A program made the translations under genes and the position numbers. From assembly GCA_024734495.1 (NCBI GenBank), contig JALMQS010000722.1, positions 1,062,254-1,126,253 on the forward strand: a stretch of 64,000 nt of DNA, read 5' to 3'. Below the pieces are notes generated by a model. That model saw nothing but the letters and a program-made list of their open reading frames with translations, was not told the origin of the DNA and searched no databases. The stretch is from Forficula auricularia (taxonomy: Eukaryota > Arthropoda > Insecta > Dermaptera > Forficulidae). This document shows, piece after piece, positions 56,029-64,000 of the stretch (the stretch's first letter is position 1; each line of letters opens with the position of its first letter).

Positions 56029-56111
56029 TAAAGTTTTGTTTGAGCTGAGATATACGTGGATTTGAATTTAATAGTTAAAAAGCGCAATTACTTTCTCTCT
56101 CCAACCTAGTA

Positions 56112-56913
56112 ATTAAATAATAATCCAGAATTTTTTTTTATCTTGAACAAATTCTTTACAAGTGATGCTTAATAAAAATAATTAGTTTTATGTTTTATTT
56201 CAATTTATGCTTCCTACCTAGGTTTACGAGCAGAAACCTTTGTGGGGATTTGCTAATCAACAAATTAACTCTATAATTATCTAAGATTGCTATGTCCAGA
56301 AAAGTTAAATGTAAAATAGGAGTAGAATTAGGTAAATATTTAGAACACCTTATTTTCTGCATTTGTGCAATTAATATTGAATAAATTCTGTTAATGTAGA
56401 AATGCCAGAATTTCTTAATTATTCGATACGTTTAGCGCCAGGGGTTGGAATTTTCATTTTTTATGATTATTCGTGTTTATTTGTCATTTAATGACTGAAA
56501 AATTGAGAAAATAATTTTCAATCATGATCTGTAGTAGGTACTTAATTCTGACAGCGATGTTAACTCAAAAGAACAGAGATTGTAAAATATGTGGTGCTAA
56601 AATGTTTTTATTTCCAAATCGAAATGACTAGATTCTTGGCTTTCTAGCTTCAGGTTTAAAAATGCAGGAAATTAAAATAATATTGAATATTTATTTAGTA
56701 AAAAAGTTTAAATGTTTGTAGCTATTAAGTAGGATTTTAACACAAAAGTTTAAAAAATTCTCCTAGTTTCAGCTTTCTAGCAAACCGTTTAAAATTGTCA
56801 ATCACCAAAATTTGACTAGAGCGAACCAAGTTTTGAGTTTTTCCTTTTTTCCCATAATTATTTAATCAATTATATAAAAAATAAATAATTAGAAAGAATT
56901 TGAAAAACCTTAT
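56112..56913. other. AT-rich stretch, no recognisable feature
   Basis: No frames or repeats recognised. Confidence 0.5.
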
Positions 56914-56915
56914 TA

Positions 56916-57704
56916 CAGTCGACTCTCGATAATTCGGAAACCAAGGGACTACAAGAAAAATTCGAATTATCGAGACTTCGAATTATCATGACGTTTGAAT
57001 TATCAAGAGTAAAGAAAATAATTGGAATTATTAAGTTTTTATTATATTTTTGAAAATATTCATGAGCTTACATAGATTTTATATTATATATTCTCTCAAG
57101 TAAAAAAGTAAAAATAATGAAAACGACAAAAAATAACAAAAAAATTACATATGTATTAACATTGCAATAGATAATATCATACCTAATAAAAAAAATACGA
57201 ATAGTTACTATTACTACATTATAATTCTGCTGAGAATGAAGTACAATATATTATTTTTACTGCCACTGAAAGAGGAGACAGAGAGGAATGTCGCATTGAT
57301 TTCCTTCACTGAATTTTCAAAACCCTTAAGAAGGAGGGAATAGCCTCCGAAATGTCGGTTTTATGAATAAAAGATAAAAATATGGATTTACTATGAGTTA
57401 AGGAACACCTTGCACCAACACCACAATCTCTACTGATTATTAATAAAAAGATAGTTTAAATTATCTTCTTTTTTTAGACTGCCTCATCGATATCCACTCA
57501 ATTAAGAATAGTTTTTTCCTAGGAAAAAATCGAATTATAAAGAGGGGAGTGGCCTCACGTTCTTTCACCCTCTTGTTATGAAAAAGATTTCGAGGTATCG
57601 AGTGTATCAAAATACACCGCATTTTTTTCGATTTACCGAAGTTAACAGCTGAAATTTATCGAAAAATTCGAATTATCTAGGTTCGAATTGTTGAGAGTCG
57701 ACTG
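56916..57704. mobile_element. pogo-like element with CAGTCGACTCTCGATAATTC ends
   Basis: CAGTCGACTCTCGATAATTC is inverted at the right end (finishing TTGAGAGTCGACTG) and TA flanks both sides (56914-56915, 57705-57706). Several further TTCGAATTATC words repeat just inside, as in subterminal binding sites. No transposase frame is left in 789 bp. The interior carries an HHR-like core (57325-57358) that looks like a nested insertion, though its limits are unclear. Confidence 0.82.
57325..57358 (+). ncRNA. HHR-like core
   Basis: CTTAAGA (one change from CTGANGA at G5), extra A, helix II GGAGG/CCTCC with a GAATAG loop (five perfect pairs), GAAA (57349-57352), then TGTCGG. The helix sequence is unlike the other copies yet fully paired. 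The change at G5, an invariant hammerhead base, predicts inactivity. It is followed by ATGAATAAAAGATAAAAAT, similar to the A-rich text after family C cores. Confidence 0.38.
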
Positions 57705-57859
57705 TATGTGGTGTGGTTTAAGTGATATTTACTGATGGCTTTTAACAAGTAGGTTACCTATTACATATATGTATTTTTCTTTTAGAAACTGAATAACAAA
57801 ATATTAAATTCGACGACGTCGTTCATTAAACAGAAAAAACACCCTGTAGGATTTCTATT

Positions 57860-58210
57860 TCCCTCAAATATTTTCTAGATGGATTGGATGGTTAACTGAA
57901 TTCCTTTTAGGATATTTGCTTAGAAGGACCTCGTGTTTGTCTCTTGTAGCTGAAGTCGAAGAGGAAGCGTTGAAAAGCAGGCTAATCGCGTGGGGCCCAT
58001 AGCGGCTCTCTGGCTTAATTGACCAACAGGCGAGTGAGCCAGCAACCTGGCTGCAACCACCATCAACGCAACAGCTGCCTACTTTTTGACGGAAAGTGCC
58101 TTCATTGCGAGGATTCCCTTGGTCCATGGCAACGATATGTTGAGGGAAAAAGAGGCCGCGAGTCATACGATAAGGAGGAAAAGAAATCGTATTTCTAGGT
58201 CGAGCCGAAA
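57860..58210. promoter_or_regulatory. Unique GC-richer stretch, possible regulatory DNA or exon (tentative)
   Basis: About 300 bp near 50% GC with no match elsewhere in the window. It contains ATGGCAAC with GTCC before it (near 58123-58134), a half-match or better to the RFX X-box, and a CAGCTG E-box near 58070. The minus strand has a 100-codon open frame (57864-58166) without a recognised domain. Confidence 0.25.
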
Positions 58211-58214
58211 ATGA

Positions 58215-58543
58215 AATATTACCAAACCACGAGATGATGATAACGAGTACTCGCTCGAGTCGTGCTTATTGATTGCCAAATTATTGAGAACATGATCCTT
58301 ACCACCAATACCTATATTTTGATAGCGATCGAACATTCGATATTATTTACCCAGTTATACCTACCTTCTTTCCTTTGCCATTAATATTATATTTTAAAAA
58401 CAATATGGATTAATTTTAATTTTTTAATTATGATAAAAGAAGAAGAAGAAATTGCTAGTATTACCTCTTTTCCTGATACGGTAGACTAAAAATTGTGGAA
58501 AATGATTAGAGTGTGTGTAATAATCTAATAACATTTTTTTTAA
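58215..58543. other. AT-rich, nothing seen
   Basis: No recognised content. Confidence 0.5.
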
Positions 58544-58989
58544 TACAGTGAAACCTCGATATAACTAAGTTGAAGGGATTAGAAAAATATTCGTTATTAC
58601 AACTAATTTGTTACAATAAGGTTAAAGGTTAGGATGGTCTAAGATTCGTTTTAACAAGATAAGCAAAATTGTTTATTAACCTCAACATTACGAACTCTTC
58701 TACTTACCCTGTTATAACGAACGATTTCCACTAGTAAAGTAAAACACATTATGTAATCCACTTTTGCACTTCTTGGATAAGTACTGTACAAAACAAAACG
58801 TTAATTTATTGTGACACGGTTTGAACTCCTAGATTGTCTTACATTGTAACAATAAATTTAACGTGTCTCTGAACCTGTCGAGACATGAATTCTTGTTAGA
58901 TGGATTGGTAGGATACGTTATGTAAAAGTTATAGGTTAACAAAAATCGTTATACAAAAATAAATTATGCATATTTATAACATTTAGGGA

Positions 58990-59285
58990 AAGCGGTGTTG
59001 GTTTATAGTGAAACATATTAAACACAGGAGTTTTTAACGGGTTATAGTGGTGTTTCACAAAGAGTGAAATAAAAATTTAAAAAATTAAAAATTTCTTTAA
59101 TTATATTTTTGGAGATTTTTTATTTTTCTCTATACATATTTCGGGTTACGAGTCCATCATCGGGAGGTTAACAAAAGTTAAAAATCTCCAAAAATATAAT
59201 TAAAGAAATTTTTAATTTTTTTAATATTTATTTCCTCTTTGTGAAACACCACTATAACCCGTTAAAAACCCCTGTGCATTATATT
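58990..59285. mobile_element. Family B foldback nested in the pogo-like element
   Basis: The head GGTGTTGGTTTATAGTGAAA leads into arms AACACAGGAGTTTTTAACGG, GTTATAGTGGTGTTTCACAA and TTAAAAATTTCTTTAATTAT and their inverses (about 59017-59115, 59178-59276). The loop holds an HHR-like core on the minus strand. A partial copy of the same subfamily is at 60020-60240. Confidence 0.78.
59128..59166 (-). ncRNA. HHR-like core
   Basis: Minus strand: stem I CTC pairs with GAG; CCGATGA (one change from CTGANGA); extra T; helix II GG(A)/(C)CC weak; GAAA; stem III AT-ATGT-AT; A at the cleavage position. Stem I and stem III match the copy at 60077-60116. Confidence 0.42.
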
Positions 59286-59769
59286 TCTGTTCTGCAATGA
59301 TTAAAAATTTGTTATAAAAAGGTTTTTAACAAAAGATATTCCTAATGTATAGGTACCTATATCTATTTTGCATTAACTCTTACAGGCAGTTTTAGGTGAT
59401 TTCTAAGAATTTATTAATTCGAGACAATCGTTATATTGAGATTCGTTATATTAAGGTTTCACTGTATCAATATTAAATATTGCAAATCGGGTATATAATA
59501 TGTTATTTTTTTCTGCATGGTTCAATGGGTAAAGCCTTAAGCAAAATAAAATTTCGTAAAATAAGAATTTTATTTTATGTATGGTATGCCCGTGCGTATT
59601 TCAGTGTGAATTAATGTACGAATCAGATTATAGTGGGGTTAAATTTTCTTAGTGAACGGACCTTTAACTTGAACTTCTTGATCAGGGAGCCAATAAGGAC
59701 ACTTATTTTTCCATTATATTTAATAAAAATATTAATGTTTAGACATCATTTCGAACTCTATTTTTGTAA

Positions 59770-59870
59770 TTGTTGTTAAGGGGTGGCACCTAAAATCCCG
59801 AATGTCAAAATCCCGGCGCCCCAAAATCGACTGTGGGGATTTTGACATTCGTGATTTTGGGGTGAACGCG
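59770..59870. repeat. Short inverted repeat of AAAATCCC words
   Basis: CGAATGTCAAAATCCC on the left is inverted as GGGGATTTTGACATTCG on the right, with further CCCCAAAATC and GATTTTGGGG around. It may be a tiny MITE. No target duplication found. Confidence 0.5.
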
Positions 59871-60019
59871 TTATTAAGTGAGTGAGAGTCATGAAGGTAT
59901 GTATGACGGGTACTTTGTACAAATGAGGATTTTGGGGGATTATTGACTTCATCTAGTAATAACAATTGCAATGGTAGTATCTATAAATAAATAAAGAGAC
60001 GAGAAGGCTCTACAATGGA

Positions 60020-60240
60020 CGAGGAAATATTCTTTTAGGACAATGTAAAAATTTTATATTCAGTTTTCTGTTAAACCTCCTGATGAAGGGGTTCATAGCC
60101 CGAAATATGTATAGAGATAAATAAAAAAAAATCTCCAAAATAATTTAAAAGATTTTTTTAATTTTTTTAATTTTATTTCCACTTTGTGAAACACCACTAT
60201 AATCCGTTAAATAATTCCTGTGTTAAATAATTCCTGTCCT
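60020..60240 (+). mobile_element. Family B element, truncated copy
   Basis: It shares with 59010-59285 the core and the right arm (AAAAATCTCCAAAATAATTT, TTTGTGAAACACCACTATAA, CCGTTAAATAATTCCTGTGT). The left arm is mostly missing. It carries one good HHR-like core. Confidence 0.7.
60077..60116 (+). ncRNA. HHR-like core, well formed
   Basis: Stem I CTC (60077-60079) pairs with GAG (60114-60116). Between: CTGATGA (60080-60086, intact), extra A, helix II GGG/CCC with a longer loop, GAAA (60102-60105), stem III AT-ATGT-AT, and A at the cleavage position. One of the two best copies; helix II is short. Confidence 0.52.
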
Positions 60241-60244
60241 TTAG

Positions 60245-61570
60245 GAAGGGCTGTATAATTTTGAAGTAGCTGTACACTCTGGTAATTGATTTGTCATTTG
60301 GTTATTTAATTATAAAGGATTATCAAGTACATATTCATATTTTTTTAATATTAATTAATAGTTTTATATTTTAACGAGACATTTCTAATTGTCTAATTGT
60401 ACATTTAAATTTACATATCTATAATTTAATTAAAGAATTTGTTAATATTATAAACATAATTATTGTAAGTGTAATAATATATAGATAAAGATGTATCTCG
60501 TAATATGATTGAATCCATAGGATGTATCAATTCACCATTAGCAGAGCACTTAAATGCTTGTTTAGAAAATAAGTTGATAGAGCTCAATAAGCTTATTCCT
60601 TATTAAAGTTGAAAGGAATGAGAGCATTTAAGAAAAAATCAAGAGAAGAAACCGACACTCATCAATCAAAACAAAAGCCACCAACTGACCAATTAACTAT
60701 TGGAAGCGGGCCCACTGGAAAAAAGGAAAGGACAAATGTTAGTACGTCGCAACAATTAGAACGTGAAAATGGAACAGTAATTCCAAAAATGCATTACATG
60801 AATGTTTACTGGCTTCATGCTTTCAGAATTTTTTCATTTATGTACTTACTTTTCTAGAAAAATGTAAAACAAAATCTTTTCAATTAATTTCTATGAATTA
60901 GCCCAAACATCTAAATTGGCAATTTTCTTCAACGGTGGACCGCGGATAAAATATTATAATTCTCTTGATATATGTTATTCAAAAAAGATAGTTAATAATG
61001 TAGAAATAAGAACTTTATTATTTTTTTAGATGATAGTGAGCTTCTAATTTTACTTTTCGTAAATTTTATACTTGAAAATAGCTTCTCGTATATGTAAATA
61101 CATACAGAACAGCATATACTCTCGCCGGTCAACCACTCAATAACACGACCTACCTAAGGTTATAATGATCTAAATAGGTTTCAATTATTATATATTAATT
61201 TGGTGCTAATTGCTTCAGGACAAAAGCATTTATCATATTTAGAATCATCAACAAAGCGAAATCATTCAATGAAACTATGGGTCAGAAATGTTTATTGTTG
61301 TCTGAAAGAATAAATGATAAATAAATTTAAAAAAAATAATAATAATTACTTTTTACTTAATCAATAGAATAGCGAACATCTATCAGATAACTAGCAAAAT
61401 ACAACTGAATTTGTTATATTTACATTTTTTTGAAAAATTTTTAGAGTTTAATTATTATTATGATTTTTGCTTTCTTGATAGATTCTAGCTTCATTTGCAG
61501 AAATTAGAACGAAAATAATATAAACATGTCGAATAATCATAATAATTTTTTATTATCCGAGAAAGATCTA
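60245..61570. other. AT-rich; unrecognised 82-codon frame
   Basis: The plus frame at 60609-60857 (KKKSREETDTHQSKQKPPTD, hydrophilic, then a hydrophobic C-terminus) has slightly coding-like composition and follows another short open stretch (60485-60606), but no domain is recognised. It may be a pseudogene scrap. Confidence 0.3.
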
Positions 61571-61573
61571 GCT

Positions 61574-61837
61574 TCTAGCATATGAGTGTAGTTAGGAAGG
61601 GGCAAGCGGAGGCCCCCTTACGAAATATTGCCCCCTAGAAATATCGAAACTCAACTATTACGAGGCATGATTTATGTACTTTTTATTAAATTATTTGTTT
61701 ACTTTCATGTCATTTTTACTAAAAAATTAGTTGATCTCTAATTGGATTACCGAAATTGAAACTTTGTGGTGGCTAATCAGCTGGCCGGCTGCCCCCCCCC
61801 CTAGGAAAACTCCCTAACTACGTCAATGATCTAGCAT
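61574..61837. mobile_element. hAT-type MITE with perfect 8-bp target duplication
   Basis: TCTAGCAT occurs at 61574-61581 and 61830-61837, exactly bracketing a 248-bp element with imperfect ends GTGTAGTTAGGAAGG and CTCCCTAACTACGTC. Subterminal GGGGCAAGC and C-rich blocks are of the kind seen in hAT MITEs. No coding capacity. The intact duplication suggests a recent insertion. Confidence 0.82.
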
Positions 61838-61839
61838 GG

Positions 61840-62010
61840 AAAAAATTATTTGTAAACCTTATTTTTATTAATTGAAATTCTTTTCATTTTGTTTCTTTTT
61901 CATTTTATATTCTTTCATATTTCGATTCATTTTTATGTGAAAATTATTAATTTAAGACATTCATTTATCAAATTCTAATAGTTTAAAAAAAAACTTTATG
62001 GTGGGGATTA
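61840..62010. other. AT-rich, nothing seen
   Basis: No recognised content. Confidence 0.5.
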
Positions 62011-62011
62011 T

Positions 62012-62185
62012 CAGGGCCAGATCTAGGGGGAGGGCAAGGGCACTTGCCCCCATCGACAAATTTTAAGAAGCAGCACATTTTGGGAAGAGGGAAATTTTTT
62101 GTATATATTTAGATTTGGGTGTTGGGGGAGTGGCGGCAAATTCAAGCACCCCCCCCCCCTGACAAAAGACCTAGATCCGTCTCTG
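62012..62185. mobile_element. hAT-type MITE, 174 bp
   Basis: CAGGGCCAGATCTAGGGGG and the inverse of CAGAGACGGATCTAGG close the element. These ends are typical of a widespread hAT MITE type. Runs of C lie inside. The flanking 8-mers match poorly, so the duplication has decayed. Confidence 0.72.
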
Positions 62186-62515
62186 GGTATTTTTATTTAA
62201 TATTTAATATTTGTTTTGAAAAATTCTATAATAATGGTTTGCCAAGAATAGTATTAGTATCAAAGTTCCTATATAATTAGACAAGTAAAACTTTAATTTA
62301 ATTATAAGTCATTTCTTTTAATTGTGTTATAAAAGGAGTGAGGTGTTAATTCTAGATTAAACATTTTCAACAAATCTATTTATTTATTTTGTTCTAGATG
62401 AGATTTCAACAAGAAAGGAAAGAGAAAGAGAGTGAGGCTATAATCCACCCCGTCCCCATCCCCAAAATTATAATAATAATTATTATTATCATTTCCGTCC
62501 ATAATTTGTATTAAT

Positions 62516-62682
62516 TTGAAAGTTTATAATAGGAAAATTTAGAAGATAACTAGAAAATTTAGACAAATGTGTGGCATGACTATTTGAAGACCTGAAGAAG
62601 TCAGCAAAGTCGACGAAACGTTGGCTGATAAATAAAAAGTCACACATAAAAACTTGTCCTTTTTCCTATTATAAACTTTCAA
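62516..62682 (+). mobile_element. Family C element with short terminal inverted repeats
   Basis: TTGAAAGTTTATAATAGGAA (62516) is inverted at 62661-62682. Inside is one HHR-like core followed by AAATAAAAAGTCACACATAA and ACTTGTCCTTTTT, matching the text after the core at 29945. Unlike 29605-30030 this copy is not a full palindrome. Confidence 0.7.
62592..62626 (+). ncRNA. HHR-like core
   Basis: CTGAAGA (intact consensus, 62592-62598), extra A, helix II GTCAGC/GTCGAC with loop AAA (one mismatch), GAAA (62615-62618), C-GTTG-G, CT. Loss of the U before the cleavage position weakens stem III. Confidence 0.45.
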
Positions 62683-62684
62683 AA

Positions 62685-62707
62685 TATAATAATAATAATA
62701 ATAATAA
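62685..62707. repeat. (TAA)n microsatellite
   Basis: About seven TAA units directly after the right end of the family C element. A related (TAA)n/(ATT)n run is at 62469-62489. Confidence 0.9.
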
Positions 62708-62709
62708 AA

Positions 62710-64000
62710 ACTCATTGTCTCTGGAAAAAATTCTAGCTACGAATTTGGTTTGGTACAAATGAATCCCACAATCTACTCTCGAAAAATTATTGACTATGGA
62801 TAAATTATTTTATTTTTATTTATGCAAAGAATAATGATATTAGATATAATGTGAAGAATTGCAATCGCCTCCGGGGTCTTGACATTTTGAGAGTTTCCAT
62901 CTCCGAGGTGAAAAAAGTAAACTTCATTTTATTACTCCTACATGGAAGGAATTTATGCCCTTAATAGTTTGAAACCGGATTTGGCACAAAAAACCGGATA
63001 TTGTTGCCCCAAGAGGCCAAAAAATGACCAAAAATCCATTGGTCAGTGCGTATGTATGTATATCCCTCTGAGTTTCGCAACTAAAAGTCTCAGGGATACG
63101 AAATTCGAAACTGAAGCTCAAAATGGGCTAAAAGGAGTACAAGCTTTTGGCTAAAATCTGAACACTGTAAATTGCCATTTACATGAGAGATTTTTTTTGT
63201 GATTTTCTCAAAAAAAGGCTCTAACGATTTTTTAAAAATCATGTTTACTTGAAGATTTTTGGTATTTTGCAATTTTTTCAAAACGGCTTCTATGATTTTA
63301 TTAATAATCGGTTGAACGAGCATAAATTTCGATTGGAATCAAAAAAAGGGAGTGAATTGGGAATATCGCAAAAAAAATATTTTAAGAGCCTTTAATATCT
63401 CGTATATGTAAATTCGCAGAGCTTCAGCATTTGAACCTAAAGCTACTTAAAGGCTATAACAAATCGTAAAATAGGTTGATTTTGAATATCCGGAAGTATC
63501 TATTTATTTGAAAATTTTCGTTGTTTTGCTATTTTCTTAATAAATGCTGTAACGATTCTTTTTTTTTTTTTACACTCTTTCGGCTTTTTTCTGGGGTTCT
63601 CAAAACATTTTGAGAAAACCCAAATTGAAGAAATTTGAAAGAAGAAAATTGCTACGATGATTTCAAATAAGGAATAAACTAATGTGAAAGCCGTGTGGTG
63701 GCAATAAAAATTGATTTAATTTAAAATACTTTTCTAAATTATTTAATTTCAAATTGTTCTGTGTTTCACTGTCAGATTAAAGATTATTGCTGAAGTTCAA
63801 TTTAACTCTGTTGTTAAAGTCTCCAAGGATTTTCGTGTTGTGTTTCAATACAAGGAATAATTAGTTCACTTTAAACTCTGACTCTTAATAAAATCCAAAT
63901 AAATTTTTTATATACTACTATTAAATCACCAAGTGCAAAATTTTATCATTCTTAGAACTGGCTACAAATGAGCTTAATTTGATTTCAGTGATCATTTAAG
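62710..64000. other. No recognised gene; element-like text at 62940-63170
   Basis: About 62940-63170 is GC-richer with TTGCCCCAAGAGGCC and GTGCGTATGTATGTATATC, of the kind seen in mobile elements, but no ends were found. Frames on both strands (62924-63323) have no recognised domain. The remainder is AT-rich. Confidence 0.4.

Larger units (their letters stand above)
54213..56109. mobile_element. Head-to-head mariner derivative with an hAT inside
   Basis: Both ends carry mariner-type termini (TTAGGTT from 54213; inverse of CTAGGTTGG ending at 56109) with TA outside (54211-54212, 56110-56111). About 150 bp next to each end is an inverted copy: both encode the last part of a mariner transposase pointing outward. 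The left arm keeps about 100 codons, the right about 24. An hAT fills the middle (54596-55914). The structure is best read as a palindromic mariner deletion derivative that was then hit by the hAT. Confidence 0.8.
58546..59464. mobile_element. pogo/Tigger-like element, 919 bp
   Basis: CAGTGAAACCTCGATATAAC is inverted at the right end (GTTATATTAAGGTTTCACTG) and TA flanks both sides (58544-58545, 59465-59466). CAGTGAAACCTCGATATAAC-type ends are characteristic of pogo/Tigger. Further GTTATAA/CGTTATA words repeat inside. There is no transposase. A family B foldback is nested at about 58990-59285. Confidence 0.88.

Noticed and set aside
60609..60857. 82-codon frame as a confident gene
   Set aside because: The hydrophilic first half looks slightly protein-like, but no domain, splice signals or context support it; kept only as a note.
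1..64000. CRISPR arrays, bacterial operons, phage or plasmid features
   Set aside because: No regularly spaced repeats, no dense coding, and the elements present are eukaryotic.
1..64000. LTR retrotransposons or endogenous viruses
   Set aside because: I saw no long direct terminal repeats with TG...CA ends, primer-binding sites, gag/pol frames or envelope-like frames. A decayed solo LTR could be missed by eye.

Overview
This is AT-rich (roughly 70% A+T by eye) nuclear DNA from an animal, most likely an insect or other arthropod. I found no intact host gene, no rRNA, no confident functional tRNA and no prokaryotic features. The arthropod call rests on the mobile-element content: an R2-type retrotransposon tail, a jockey/I/CR1-type LINE with three copies, a mariner C-terminus ending RWQKCIDCNGLDFD, pogo/Tigger-like TA-flanked elements, hAT elements with 8-bp target duplications, a DUF4817-like remnant, and a tRNA-derived SINE ending in a GAT repeat. 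The GAAGTCGGTT foldback and the SINE tail are of a kind I associate with insects, Lepidoptera among them, but the order cannot be fixed from this window.

Layout. 1-10 kb: a pogo-like MITE, a GAAGTCGGTT foldback, a foldback carrying a hammerhead-ribozyme-like (HHR-like) core, a 636-bp foldback with GGGTGGTCC ends, and a hairpin with a Pol III B-box-like sequence in each arm. 10.9-13.7 kb: a tandem repeat, then the best LINE copy (minus strand). 13.7-19.4 kb: nothing recognisable. 19.4-25.2 kb: pogo-like MITE, second HHR-like foldback, GC-rich retro-like patch, broken palindrome, 405-bp foldback. 27.1-27.95 kb: R2-type 3' end (minus). 28-36 kb: further HHR-like foldbacks, a tRNA-like palindrome, a SINE with a perfect 13-bp target duplication, a second LINE fragment. 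37-50 kb: palindromes, dispersed repeat pairs, a third LINE fragment, a short retro-insertion with target duplication. 51-60 kb: densely nested DNA transposons (DUF4817-type MITE, hAT, head-to-head mariner with an hAT inside, two pogo-like elements). 60-64 kb: hAT MITEs, HHR-like copies and microsatellites.

The most interesting signal is a recurring structured motif in at least twelve places: CTGANGA (or a one- or two-base variant), one extra base, a helix whose two strands change together from copy to copy, a short loop, GAAA, then a tiny stem. This is the hammerhead core architecture. It usually sits in or beside long inverted repeats belonging to at least three sequence families. The covariation points to selection on RNA structure. 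The extra base before helix II is a departure from the textbook core, so catalysis is unproven.

Most of the mapped sequence is mobile-element debris, with a striking density of long inverted repeats (about twenty). A few GC-richer unique patches (4.5, 19.0, 25.4, 26.8, 42, 58 kb) could be host exons or regulatory DNA in a large intron or intergenic region, but none can be named.
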